DNA of 64,000 nucleotides from NCBI GenBank assembly GCA_949357655.1, contig CASHTG010000020.1, positions 434,001-498,000 on the forward strand, in the 5' to 3' direction. Of this stretch, positions 1 to 11,663 are shown in pieces. This stretch comes from Parascedosporium putredinis. Taxonomy: Eukaryota > Ascomycota > Sordariomycetes > Microascales > Microascaceae. Made by a program: the position numbers and the translations under genes. Every line of letters starts with the position of its first letter. The first letter of the stretch is position 1. Under the pieces are notes generated by a model, which ran no database searches, was not told the DNA's origin, and saw only the letters and a program-made list of their open reading frames with translations.

Positions 1-3000
1 AGCCCCTCCCCTGTGCCGCGTGCCTCATGCCTAGCGACCACCACGACTGACTTGACCGGCACCGTCACATCAAACTGGATGAAGGGCCCGGTCGATCTCA
101 CCTCCATTTATGGAGACCCCCAGGAGATGAGCCGGGAATGACAAGCCGGCTGTTCCACCTCACCTTTTCAACGTTCCCCTTTCTTCTTCGAATTTCTCCC
201 TTGTCCCCCTCCCTTCCCTCTCCAAGCGATGGATATGGGATACGAAGTAAATCCGAGACCCACCCTTCTCTACAAACAAGAGCGAGAAAACCAGAGAGAA
301 AGGAAGAAAGAAAGAGGGGGTGGCCGCGGAAGGAAGTCTGAGCGCTCCTCGCAGAACAAGGTCCATTTTTCGGAAGAGGATAGGCCGCTAACATGGCGAG
401 GCGAGCCAGCCATTATCGAAAACAGGCGCCACCACCACCATCATATTGAGGCAGATGACACGACTAGGCACCGCAGCCGTCTTCTCCGGCCGTTGCCTGT
501 AGGGTAGGACAACGACGAGGATCCCTCCCCTTGTTCCTTTGTTAAAAAGACAAACGGCCAAATGTATCTGATAATACGAGAAGACACCTCGTGGACATTG
601 GCTATATCGTAATGGTCTATCGCCAAGGGGAAGGTTGCTCAGCCCCGAGATGGGGGTCCTGATGAGGAGATGACGATGAGAGGACCACGCCATCTGACTT
701 CAGCCTGGTGGGGGTGGAGTAGCGTTCCTCTACCTGCCCCATTCTCGGGTGTCCTCACAATAATAATTAGCAAAGGGCCTGATTCTAATGAGTCTCGGGC
801 CCCGCTGGCGCACTTACTTGGAGGGGACACTTGTTATTTTTCCAAAGCGTGACTCTCGACACCTGCAGCCCCGATTGCTGGTGGGGCCGTCAGCGGCCAA
901 GTACTTCAAAGTTGTATTAATGGGGAGCCGTCGCTAAGGTAGTCCTGGCGTGGAAGCCGATACCGAGGTACTTGGCCTGATAACCGCACGGAAACCACAT
1001 GGCGGCGCGAAGGAGCGGGATCTGCTAGTCGCTTGGTCTCCAAGCTCCAAGCTGGTGGGCAACGGGGCTCACTCAACCCTCTATTCAATGGATGGATCCC
1101 TTTGCCTCAAAAGGTGTGCTTGGGTTGGGTAACAAATCAAACCTGGCGCAGGGTCAGACAAATCCGAGCTGGGCACAGCAGTATTACCAAGAACTGCAGT
1201 TAGCAGCCTTGAGGGCTTCTCAGGCCAATCGACAGATCTAGTTTGATGGGATAGATCCATGGATCTCTACATGTCGAACATGTCATCTTCGACACCCCTC
1301 CGCGCCAAAATAGTACAAGCGGGCAAAGAAAGAAGGCGCCAACCCTGCAAGGAACAATCATTCTCGTTGATTCCCGCTGGTGCCCTCATTGTAGAGGCTA
1401 TCGAGAAGCGACCTCCAGCAAAATCTGCGGGGGACGGGCGGGAGCGGGCGGGCGCAGGTGCGTGACAAATTGCCCTTCCGCTCCTCAGTCCAGCCCACCC
1501 CAGATATCGGCATAGGGGGTGGCATGATGCCCCTCCGTCTCAAACGCCGAAGTTCGGTGAATACATAGGCTCTAGGATTGTAAGCATGTAAGCCGCCGGC
1601 GTTCCACAGCTATACCTTGTGCTTCCATCTCCATTGGAACGAACCGCCACAGCGATACCGTGAGCTTCTCACCTCCCGGGCGGTAAGGATCCGCACGCAC
1701 GTATGCGGGCCCGGGCCGGCTGCGCGGATGCGTTGTCCGGGCCTGTTGGCGCCTAGCAAGGTGTCACAACGATCAATCTTTTTCCTTTATTTCTCCATTG
1801 TTGAGATGTGACTCCCAGTCATGATTCTGTGATGGAGGCACCTGCATGACCCTGAGCGGCGGCGAGCTGTTGGTTCATCCGTGCACGGAGAGGTAAGTCA
1901 AGTTGCATGCCGGGCCTGGGACCGGGCTTGGCTGTGTTGCAACTTGAATGGATGGGGGAAGACTCGACAATGAGCGCTGTGCTCTAAAAATACACAATCC
2001 TGACAGATCCATGCTGTCGGTACCCTGCTCCCCTTCTCCGTCTCCCTTCTGGCCTCTTTAGCGTGGCCAGACAGGAGCAGGGAATTTTGATTTGTTGAAT
2101 CACCCGAGACGCTTGCGTTGGTGGTATATTGATCCTTTTTCACGAATCTATTTCCCTGGTCGCATCGATGGGTTGCTTGAAGGAGGCCGGCGGAGATGGC
2201 GTAAGATTACATGTGACAGCTCAATACGAACGACCAGGGCGAGAGCCTTCTCCCTCGGATGATGATCTCAGTCAGATGGATGAGCAGGTGTAATAAAGAC
2301 GCCCGCCCATGGATCCAATCCATCCACCTCCTCAGGACGCACAAGATGAACTTGTTATGGCGAGCCATCGATAAGTGAGCGCAATTACACTAGATTAATA
2401 GTGGTAAGTTTCCTCGGCGTGCCGTCGGAAAGGGGAGGGCGCAGCGTTGCTTTCCAGCTCGCCACACCACCAACCAACACCTTGCGCGTTGTGCGTCGTG
2501 CAGTACATTGATCTCCTTCCAACGGACACCGTAGCAGGAATAACGGGGCCTACTCGCGAGGCAGTCCGGGAAATAGTCCCGGGATCCATGCAATAGTGCT
2601 TTCTTGGTCTCTGGGGGAACGGGAGGGGAGAAGGGAGGGCGGGCGAGGAGGCATGAGGGCATGAGGGCGGGCAAATAGCAACAGCTTCGAAAAGAGGCAA
2701 GACAAGATTCCGAGCCGGTCTAGGTTTTTTTATGAGACTTCTCATGAGTCCTAATAACACGGTGAACCATCTGCAAATCGATCCGTCCAAGCAATCGATA
2801 TTCTTCTTGATTCGTCCAGTCTACGAGCATTGCGGTACCCGGAACAGGTCCTGTTCCCCTTTGCTTGTGCGTTTTGCACACATGGGCGTCTGGCCAGCCA
2901 GTGACACACTGACAGCTGCACAAAGGTGCCGATTCCTTCCTAGATCCTTCCAGGATTTTTAGTTCTTGCTGTCGCTCCAAGCTCTGAGCGTGTGGTGTGG

Positions 3001-6000
3001 GGAGCGGCGCCGCATGGCGAGCAGGGGAGGGTGCGTTTACATTGCACATGTGCTATCGGCATGCGTTGTCTTGTACTATTGATGCGATCGCCTCAACCAG
3101 TCTCCCCTCCCAGCCCTGTCGACGCTGGAAAACATTATTGGCTCTCATCCTCCTATTTAAGATGTTACCCTAGCGGCCGGGCCTCCTTGGCGCGCAAGCA
3201 CTTCCTTCTCAGGACCAAGCGCCAACCCGGCGGATTTTTGACGATTCTTGGGAAGGATCTCGAGAGCATTGATTGATACGGAAAAGAGCTATTAGACCAG
3301 GTCGCTCGCAAAGGAGTGGGGGAGGGAGAAAAAAGTAAGCCGGCGCATAAACGATCGGGTGAGATGGGAATGGAGGAAGACTGCACTCGAACGGGGATTC
3401 AACACCCTCGGGTATGCATGCATGCAATAGGTGAGGCGGAAAAAAATAAAGCACTTTTCTAGGAGCTTGCGGCGAACTTATCAAACGAGGGCAGTAGGAT
3501 GTTGTGTGACCGCCAACATTGAACTACATGCACTTGGACGTTGGTTGAACGCCGAATGTACAATCAAAGACGGCGGTGACGGTGATCTACACATCCCCGA
3601 CATTCCGTCCAATCTTTTGGATCAGCAAGCGCTTGGGATGAAGTGACGACAAACCAACATGCATTGAAACTCACCCTGCCATCTTAAGAGTTGGGAGGAA
3701 AGATACTTGTTTCTTTGTCTCGGGTTTTCTCTTTCCTTCCTCTCTCCTTTTTCCATTTATAGATCAATGGCTCCGCAAAGGGTAAAAGAGCAACGACACG
3801 GCACTCAAAGGAGCGAAGGATGATATTAGCAGGCAGGAAGGGCGAGGAAGAAAGGAACGAAGAAGAAGCGCAGAAGGACGGGGATCTACCTTGGCATTTC
3901 TCGAGAATTCTTTCCATCCATCCTCAACATACCCAACGATGCTTGTACCCAGCAGGCTCAACGATGATCTTCATATCAGGGACCAGGGATCCGATTGACA
4001 CCTCATTGCCCCGTCGTATTGGCGAGGTTTCATCCAGTGAATTCTAGAATGGGCAAAAGAGCTTCTCCCCAAAGGGAATGAAAAGGGGGACTCTGTTTTT
4101 TTCGATTGTTTTCAACGGAATCTCCGGATCCGGGGTCAGATCAGGGAAGATGATAAACGATAGGGTTGTCGGGGAGTGTCTCTAACCCAACCCAACGATG
4201 TTGTGCATCAGACTCCCTAAAATGATTCAATGTTGACTGTGAGAGACGAATCCCCGAGACAATGTAAATACCACTGCCGAGGAGTGTACATCAACAACAA
4301 ATTCATTATTACTGTGCCATTTACTACATTTTCAGCTTCCGGTTCGGGTTGATGCCTCTCGGAAAACTTGCCTTGTCTTTTTTTCAAATCCACCCTCATT
4401 CCCTCTCTCTCTCCCACTACAGCCAGCCTGGCATCCCGCGTCGGCGACGGAAGCGGTCGTCGCCGCGCGTCCGAACCATGGTGAGAACCAGTGTCGCATC
4501 CGGAGCCAGCTTGCCAGTCGACCATGGGCTGGGCCCTCGTTGGTTTCAACTCCCGCGGACCCCACAACGGATCCAAGCCACCGGAACTCGAGCGGAATTC
4601 AAGCATTCCCTCCTGCCGGGCAACCGGCCACATGAAAAAACCACCCTAATACAGCAAATCACCCTTTTTGGAAACATACACACCTGGGCTTTGTCCTTCT
4701 CACACTGACGAGGCAAATGGTAGAAACATCTGATTCGCATGAGTTTTGTGGCATGAAGAGGGGTAGGAATGAAACCACCCTCCTCCTTCTTGGCCTCCCC
4801 TGCCATGCTTATTCCATCTTCACAACATCAAACCGCATCAAGAGGAGTAGGACCCTCAGTTTGTTCCCGGCACAGCCGTGAAGCTCGTAGTCCGCACCGA
4901 ATAAGAATCATTCACTAGCCCATAACAAGCAACCCATTCTTCCAAGGGCTCGGGCCGATGGGCCCCTTCTCTCGCACGGGTCGAAACATGATCTCATGCC
5001 CCGTGAATCGAATCCTTCCCGTTTGCTCAACGGCAATGGCGGAGGGGGTCTGTTAGTGTGCATGCTTCGATCTGGAAAAGAAAAATAGGATGAGGATGAG
5101 GAAGAGGCCCCTGGGCAATACAGCGATAACGCATGAAAGCGGCGTACGTTGATCCTGCCGCTGCGGCCGTCCCCGCTCAAACATCGCTCATCCTACCCTC
5201 AACCCTTTGTTTTTTTCTTTGTAGTAAGAGGGGTGCGGGAAGGGCTGTTTGCTCTCTACGCCTGTAGGTCGGGGATAGTCGAAACACTAGATGACCGCAG
5301 CACACAACACACAGCACACAGCACCCGGGAAATGCTGGGGCGGGTTCGGATCCCGAGCCTTCCTGTTGCCCGATGGGCCCGAAAAATGAAAAATAAAAAT
5401 ATCTAGAACCTTCTTCCGCTTCTGCCCATTAGGGAAGGAAAGTCAGGGTTCAACTGTGTGTCATCTCTCTGTTGAGGTCCCATGGCATCCTGCCGTGTCT
5501 ACGGAACCTATGTATGTCGCATCACGATATGAAGGCGTGGGTTTACTCAAGGTATCACTTTGGTCTTATAGGCGGAAGGTGGTAGCTGGCAGAATTAACA
5601 AAGACACTATCACTAATGGTCAAAGGGGCAAGTTGGTTGAGTGTTGAAATGGATGCGACACCGACGTTGTAATACCAACCAACCTCGAAGAGACAATGTA
5701 TATCTTTCTGCGACGCACCCCCGGAGCAGTGGGCCCAGGAAGGATACCCATCCGCCGGGCGAAGGAAGCTTGGAGGCGTTTTACTGAGAGGCCGCGACGT
5801 TCCTTGGCCACGGCTATAGCGACCCTTCTAAGATGGCAAAGACCAGTGAGGTGATTAGAAGGGAGATCGAAAAGTAGAGGGAGAAAAAAGAACAGCAGTG
5901 ACGGCAAGAAAAAAAGAGAAAGGAAAAACCAAGGGGAAAAAAGCCTGAAAAATGAGGAAAGAGTAAAGCGGCAGTCATGGTGCCCATTCCACCTTGGGCA

Positions 6001-7229
6001 AGTCTATGACGCAGATCTTGCAGCCCGAATGAGGCCTCAAGGCGTCGTCCTCTCTCTTTTCTGTCTTCGCAGTGGCCACCTTCGCACGCAGATGGTGGCA
6101 TCTTTCGCCTTGGCTGCACGTTGGGATTGGCACGCCCCGTCCGTGGCCGCCTCTCGGTTGGAAAAGAAAATCCAAGCACAGACGCGGGCAACGGCACTCG
6201 ATGTGATGTCAGATTCAGGCACCCAAACCCTCTTAGGCCTGGCCCAGTCAGGAGAAAAGGTTTACAACGTCCCCCTCATGCAAGCCCGAGGCGTGGACCA
6301 ACGTGTCGGCTCAAAAGTGGCCATGTGTAAATGTTGTGTCCCCGTTAGACCGTCTCCGCGAGATTAGCCACTTTGGGCTGGTGGTTTAGGGGTGTCGTTG
6401 GAAGTGCTCGCTGTTGGGCAGACGTGAAGAAGGACCGCTTGAGGCGGGTGCGTCAAAGAAGGGACGGCAAGACGAGATTCGCTGTCTAAAGCATTCTCCG
6501 GCCGGCATGGCGAGCATGCTGGGCCGGTTGTATCACGATTGGGCGTCGTTTAGTGCTCTAGGAGGTTGGCCCGTTTCCGTAGACCTCTGGCACGAGCCTT
6601 CACAGATTTTACACTTCCTCTGTCTATCGGCTGGCTCGTCTAAGTAGGAGAGAACTTGCTATTGGTGTCAGATACAGTGTCTAAAAGGCTTGCGTGCATC
6701 TGAGGAAGTAGTCGGAAGGGGCAAGCCACGCCGCGACTCTACTATTGTGACCATCGTCTTGCTTGTGGCTTGCACTTCTTCTTTTGATCGTGATATCACA
6801 GCTTTGGGAATTATGGAGTAGTTACTGGGCCTAGCTTTGCATTCATGTCTCTTGATTGTGGGCTGATTAGCCGTGACTCTATCCTTGCTTGTTCGTCACC
6901 ACGCGACCCGTTTCTACATATTCATTACGGCACGATATGGCTAGAACCACATCACATCGCTGGCGCAAGCCAGTTCCCCGATTGCTTCTCTTTCATACCT
7001 CATGGCTGCCATTGATAGCATACGTTAGCCAAATCCAGGTGGCCGATGCTGACTGCTGCCATTCTGTTCGAGGCATCTACCTGCTCTCAGGCATTGCGGA
7101 TACGAGCAATCGAGGTGAACTTGTGTCTAGACCTTCTAGGGGTATGGCAAGTAGTTTGTGTGCTCTTGGCTTCTTTGGGAGCACATCTGACCGGCTGAGT
7201 GGTCGCCGTTATGAACGGCGGTAGTAGAA
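1..7229. other. Gene-free stretch, no supported feature
   Basis: About 7.2 kb with many short open frames on both strands, none with a recognisable domain, convincing splice sites or a frame extending beyond chance. It holds pyrimidine-rich and purine-rich runs and a perfect 14-bp palindrome at 1253-1266 that recurs at 11189-11202. The right end borders a decayed gypsy element, so part of the segment may be old repeat that I cannot identify. No tRNA or 5S rRNA signature was seen. Confidence 0.5.
1253..1266. repeat. 14-bp palindrome AGATCCATGGATCT, copy 1
   Basis: A perfect inverted repeat in intergenic DNA, identical to the one at 11189-11202. Related imperfect motifs built from GATCCAT and TAGATGGAT also occur near 14870, 26418, 27030 and 60310, all outside genes. 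Function unknown; it could be a protein-binding site or the remnant of a dispersed element. Confidence 0.6.
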
Positions 7230-8106
7230 ATCTTCCCGATGATAACCACTCTCCGGTCCGAGTCTGGCTCCGGGGAGCCCTGTGATGAAATCTAGGCTGA
7301 TTTCCTGAAATGGGTGCTCGGGAAGTGGCAAGGGATTTAATTTTCCGTACGGCTTGTGCCTTGGCCTTTGCGCGCCTTGGCATGCCGTACAAGTTCCGAC
7401 ATAACTGCGGACGTCGTCTTCTAGGTTTTCCTAGTGGAATTTCCTTTTCAGGAGCTCGACGGTTCGGTTCACCCCTAGGTGGCCCGCTCTTGGGTCGTCG
7501 TGGTGCCGCTGTACAAGCTCGCAGCGCAGCGCTCCTTGGTTCGGGACTACTGCCCTCCCCTGTATACTAGGAGTCCGCCGTCCTCTTAGTACGGGATTCC
7601 CCTCCGGGTTCTCTCCGGATGCGTTGCCGGGTCTTTTGGCAGTATGGGTCTATGTCTTGTAGAGCCTGTAACCTACTAGTGAACTTGTCAGTTCTATCTA
7701 GTTGGAGAGGCCTGTCTACCTCCCCTACTTCTGTGGCCTCTCGCTGGGAGGTTGTCTGTCCTCTCGCGAGTTCTTCCAGGATGGAATCGTTAGTCGGGGT
7801 TTCTTCTTGGCCGGCCGACGCTCGACTTAGCGGGGTTCTCTTCTTCCGCCGTCGGACCCCATCGAAGATGGGCGTCCTCGAGGTGTTACTACCTCCTCCC
7901 CGAATAGTCACAGCCTGTACGGAGATCGTTTCCTGTTCCAGCTGCTGGCGGTTCCTCGTCTTCGTCTGTAGGCAGGGGACAAGGTCTAGCCAACCACTGG
8001 TAGATAGGACCCGAGAAAGACGTTTTACTTCTCTAGTGTTCTTGGTATGTTTAAGGTGATATCGGTGAGACTTGGGACACCAGAAGATGGCACTGTTAGG
8101 TGACAC
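7230..8106 (-). mobile_element. Ty3/gypsy retrotransposon relic (integrase part of pol), degenerate
   Basis: Read on the minus strand, the segment keeps the order of a gypsy polyprotein after RNase H. First comes the linker between RNase H and integrase (QQLEQETISVQAVTIRG near 8000-7900, then a DIDPYCQ-type motif). Next is the integrase HHCC zinc-binding domain (RHHDDPRAGHLGVNRT around 7480, CTACQ at 7379-7393). Last is the start of the catalytic core (HPFQEISLDFITGLPG near 7300). The frame shifts around 7575 and a TAG at 7431-7433 sits where the family has Trp after FH, as a G-to-A change would produce. The core then fades into unreadable sequence. No LTRs, gag or reverse transcriptase were seen, so this is a fragment. 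The family call is from motif recognition. Confidence 0.75.
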
Positions 8107-8641
8107 TAGACACGGCGATGATTGAGATGCTCGAGTCCAGTGAACCTCCCATCTTATCCAGAAGGAGTCTCGCCGTATCGACTGGCTACAGACGGGATAT
8201 CATCCGTCTCACCTGCCAATACCTATGGTTTACGGCCACCACGGAAACCGTCGACGCTTGAAGCCCGACGTTGAAATGACGGAGAAAGTTTGACGTGATG
8301 AGCAAGTGTGAACGCGTGAAGGCAAAGACACCCACATCCTTCCTTGAATCTAGAGCAACCCGAATCTAGTGACGGGAACGGTCTCTGCCTCGTTGACGGG
8401 GCGCCGTGCCTTCATCGGCTAGACATATAGAGCAGACAGTGGGTAGGGAGAAGGGGTCAGAGGGGAGGGCACACGGGGGTTGGTGGATATAAGGCCTGCC
8501 AACCGGCCGCACGCACGACTCCCACAAACAAAGCTCTCTATCTTTGCCTCCTACCCTTCCTCGTTTGATATTGCTCTTTTCTTTTCCTTTTCGGCTTAGT
8601 TGTAAGGACTTAAAACCCCGAGGAATGCTGCGCGTTGACGC
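8107..8641. other. Intergenic, 3' flank of the Mpp6 gene
   Basis: Roughly 530 nt between the gypsy relic and the end of the Mpp6-type gene. It contains short polypyrimidine runs and a tataaggc stretch near 8488. No coding or RNA gene was recognised. Confidence 0.4.
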
Positions 8642-9627
8642 TTAGTAGGGAGCGGCACGACGTTTGCGCCCTTTGTTAGGGCAATTGGACGACCTGTGGC
8701 CTAGTCCATTGCACGAATAGCACTCCATGGCCTGCCGGGAAAGGGCACCACCGCCACCGCCTTGCGAGATCCCACCGCCGGCGGAGATGGACACTAACCT
8801 TCCCGGCTTAGCTGGCTTCTTCTTCTTCTCTGACTGCCCGGCCGTTTTGCCAAATTTACCATTCTTCTTCTTTACGTCCTTCGCTTTGGGAGCTGGACTC
8901 TGCGATTCATCCGAATCGTCTGATATTTCTCCTTCCTCGTCAGAATCACTGTCACCTCCCGATGAGCCACTTTGCGCGTCCTGCTAATCCAGACGTATTA
9001 GTTACCCCCTCGAAACGCGATTGCCGTCGCATAGAGGAATATTCGAATGCCTCAAGAAAGGCAATAGCAAAAGAAAAGAGGAAATGAAGGGAAAAAAAAA
9101 AAAAAAAAAGGCTCGCGAAAGCGTCATGCACTCACCTTGGGCGGCGCTTTGTCTTCCTTGCGCTTGTAGTTCCCCGTGATTCTGCGCCCAGTTTGCACGT
9201 CATCCTGAGCCTCCTCCTCATCCGAGTCTCCACCTGCCCGGTCAATCTCGCCATACCCTACGTAAACCACCCTCAGCGGTGCCTTGGCCCCCGCGCCGGC
9301 CGCTGCGCCGCCCTTTGTCCCCGTCGGCATATCGAGAACCCAGTGGGAGTCTGATAGCTCGGCCGCGCGCTTCTCAACGGCAGCCTTGCGCTTCGCCTCG
9401 AGCTCCTCGACGGCAGCCTTGATCTTGTCTTGGGAGAAGAGGTCGACTTCGGTATCGGCAGCGGCACCGCGGGTCGGGGTCTTGCTCGCCTGGTGGGAGA
9501 GCTTGCGACGCTTCGAAGAGCCGTCTTCGGAGGAGGGAACAGAATCGGCGGTCGCGGCACCTCGCTGCATGAATTTCATGGAGAGAAGTCGGGACGAAGG
9601 CCCCGTTGTCGGTGTTGAGGGTGCCAT
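8642..9627 (-). CDS. mpp6: Mpp6-type nuclear exosome cofactor with C-terminal CCHC zinc knuckle
   Basis: Mpp6 proteins bind RNA and tether the helicase Mtr4 to the nuclear exosome for rRNA processing and decay. Two exons, 9136-9627 and 8642-8980, join in phase 0 (donor GTGAGT, acceptor GCAG) to give 276 residues. Residues about 11-23 carry the hallmark SSRLLSMKFMQRG, and near residue 92 there is SDSHWVLDMP, matching the conserved S-x2-HW-x-LD-x-P block of human MPHOSPH6. An acidic Ser-rich stretch (SDSDEEGE) and a Lys-rich segment follow, then a Gly-rich linker. The last 26 residues hold CYSCNGLGHRSSNC, a perfect C-x2-C-x4-H-x4-C knuckle, then a basic tail. Human MPHOSPH6 has no such knuckle as I recall it. 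The intron contains an 18-nt homopolymer. The gene is divergent from the NDUFS6 homologue. Confidence 0.85.
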
Positions 9628-10125
9628 GATGGGTTAGAGAAATGCAGGGGAAGGGATAATGTCTAGAGGGCCGTCGTAACTTGAAATATTCGTGAAGTCC
9701 TTATTCCAGGAATCTAGCAGGGAATTGCGGCGACTAAAGGTTGGGAGGTTACGAAAAGAAAGAAAAAAACAAAGGGAGAGAGACGATAAAAGTCATCAAG
9801 CTCGGCTCACCAAGCGTTACCAAGAATTATTTTCCGTGAGCTCCTTCCCAAAAAAATTATTAACCAAGTATTATTAGGGAAAGCACGCCCAAAAGGGCCT
9901 TGTGACGGTATCCCATGTTAAATTACATAATCACGGCCTCGTTGTCCCGTCCGCCAATCAGAGCACTCCTTATTCGACACCCCAATCGAACTCGAAATTC
10001 CTCAGCCAACTTTGCAATTGAGCAAGTCAGAAAGCCGACGACCCCCTCGAGCTTCGACGACCCGACGTATACCGCACATCATTCGAGACACGCCTCTACA
10101 AGGACCCGAAGAGGAATAGAAAACC
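9628..10125. promoter_or_regulatory. Shared divergent promoter region, mpp6 / NDUFS6 homologue
   Basis: A 498-nt gap separates the two start codons, so both promoters must lie here or overlap. A CCAATCA motif at 9954-9960, about 170 nt before the complex I subunit start, fits the HAP (CCAAT-binding) complex that controls respiratory genes in fungi. The binding claim is inferred from the motif only. Confidence 0.45.
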
Positions 10126-10809
10126 ATGTCGACCGCTTCGCTAAGGACGCTGGGCGGGCTCACTCGCCGCGTGCGCGTGCCTGCGCGGGCCTTCACAACG
10201 ACGGCGCGGCAATTCGAGGCGGCCACCCAGAACAGCGTTCCCGTCGAGGCCGAGGCGGACTCCAAGGCCATTTCCCAGCAGGCACCCAACAGGGTCGGAA
10301 TCTGGGCCCGCGGACAGAGGGCGAGGGCCCAGGCCATGACGGGTCCCCGTTTCGAGCAGACCGACTTTGCCGTCCAGGTGAGTTGAGGAAACCGAGCAGG
10401 AGATTCTGGGAAACGGCCCATTGAGAGGGGGCGCGAGGACGGAAGGCTGCCGGAGAAATAGGGATCAATTGAGCAAAGACTAACGTTGGGATACTTTTGC
10501 TATAGCCTCAACCCTACGCTGCTATCGAGCTCATCCACCAGCAGCCTGTCAAGTGGACGCACGACAGGATGGTGGCCTGCGACGGCGGCGGCGGCCCTGC
10601 TGGCCACCCCAGGATCTTTATCAACACAGACAAGGCCGAGATTGCCACCTGCGGCTACTGCGGAAACCCCTTTGTGAGTAGACCCTCGTCTCTGTGGGCA
10701 GGGCGCCCAGGTATACGTTTTGGACAATCGACCCTAACCAAAAACTTGATAGGCCAACGAGCACCACAGGAAGCACCTCGAGGCCCTCCCTGAGACATCC
10801 TACCCCTGA
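10126..10809 (+). CDS. Mitochondrial complex I subunit, NDUFS6 / zf-CHCC family
   Basis: This is the zinc-binding accessory subunit of NADH:ubiquinone oxidoreductase (NDUFS6, 13-kDa type), needed for late N-module assembly at the inner mitochondrial membrane. Three exons, 10126-10377, 10506-10673 and 10753-10809, all join in phase 0 and give 158 residues. Both introns have CTAAC-like branch sites shortly before the acceptor. Residues 1-30 are rich in Arg, Ser and Thr with no acidic residue, as expected of a mitochondrial presequence. The zf-CHCC pattern is visible near the C-terminus as ACDGGGG, then GHPRIF, then CGYCG. The chosen ATG starts the presequence. No frame break was found. It is divergent from mpp6. 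Confidence 0.9.
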
Positions 10810-11663
10810 AATAAACAAATCTATGAATCTTATGTGTAGGGAAGGGTGTGGGTGGGGTGCGTGGGATATAGGATGTGTGGGCTGTATAGCTAGACGCCGA
10901 GGGAAAATAGATGTGCGCTGTGCCGATGCCGTTCAGTTGCATGTGGTATAGAATGACACAGGTCGCACTCTTGTGTAAATATCAAAATTTCAAAGAATTC
11001 CAGTTTTAACCAACAATGCCCCCGTCGTATACAGAAGATTCATGGGGCCCCAACGGCCAGGCTTGAGGCTCCGGTAAACCTTTGGGCCGGAGCATCCCTG
11101 AAGGACAAGATAAGTATAAATGCCGACTGGGGACTGAGTGGTCTATGAGACTGTGTAATCATCGCTCAATTGACCCCTTGATATATGTAGATCCATGGAT
11201 CTATGTAGATGGATGTGTCTTTATGCTCTCTACTCACACATATACGACTAATAAATCATACATGTATGCTCCTATAAATCCAGGCCAGAATTCACAATGT
11301 GGAAAGCACTGGACACCGAACCCTTCTCATAATGACTGATTATCTTGAACATTCGAAACATCCTCTCAAGAAAGCACCCCGCCAAGGGCGCAAACGACCA
11401 TTGATCTATCTAACCAGTGCCCTCTCCGAGGAGCGACACCCACCAAACCCATAGTAAGGTTTGATGACGGCCCTGCACGTCGTCTTACGTAGTTAACAAA
11501 GCTTTCCCGTTTCCCACCCCTCTCCACCCCCACCCCCTTCTCCCCGCCCATTGAGAGAAAGGAAAAAAAAAAGGTCAGGAAGAAAGAGAGAAAAACGTGG
11601 GAAGAAACGGCCCCAAGTGCCCATGTCACCAAACCCCCACCCCGCCCCGCCCCTCCGGCGAAA
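10810..11663. other. Intergenic, with second copy of the 14-bp palindrome
   Basis: About 850 nt between two plus-strand genes. The first part should hold the 3' UTR and polyadenylation site of the complex I gene (AT-rich, around 10960-11010). AGATCCATGGATCT at 11189-11202 extends to a 16-bp palindrome at 11188-11203. The last 100 nt are C-rich and probably the 5' leader of the next gene. Confidence 0.45.
11189..11202. repeat. 14-bp palindrome AGATCCATGGATCT, copy 2
   Basis: Identical to 1253-1266. Here the flanks extend the symmetry to 16 bp and are followed by a tagatggat half-motif shared with other intergenic copies. Confidence 0.6.
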
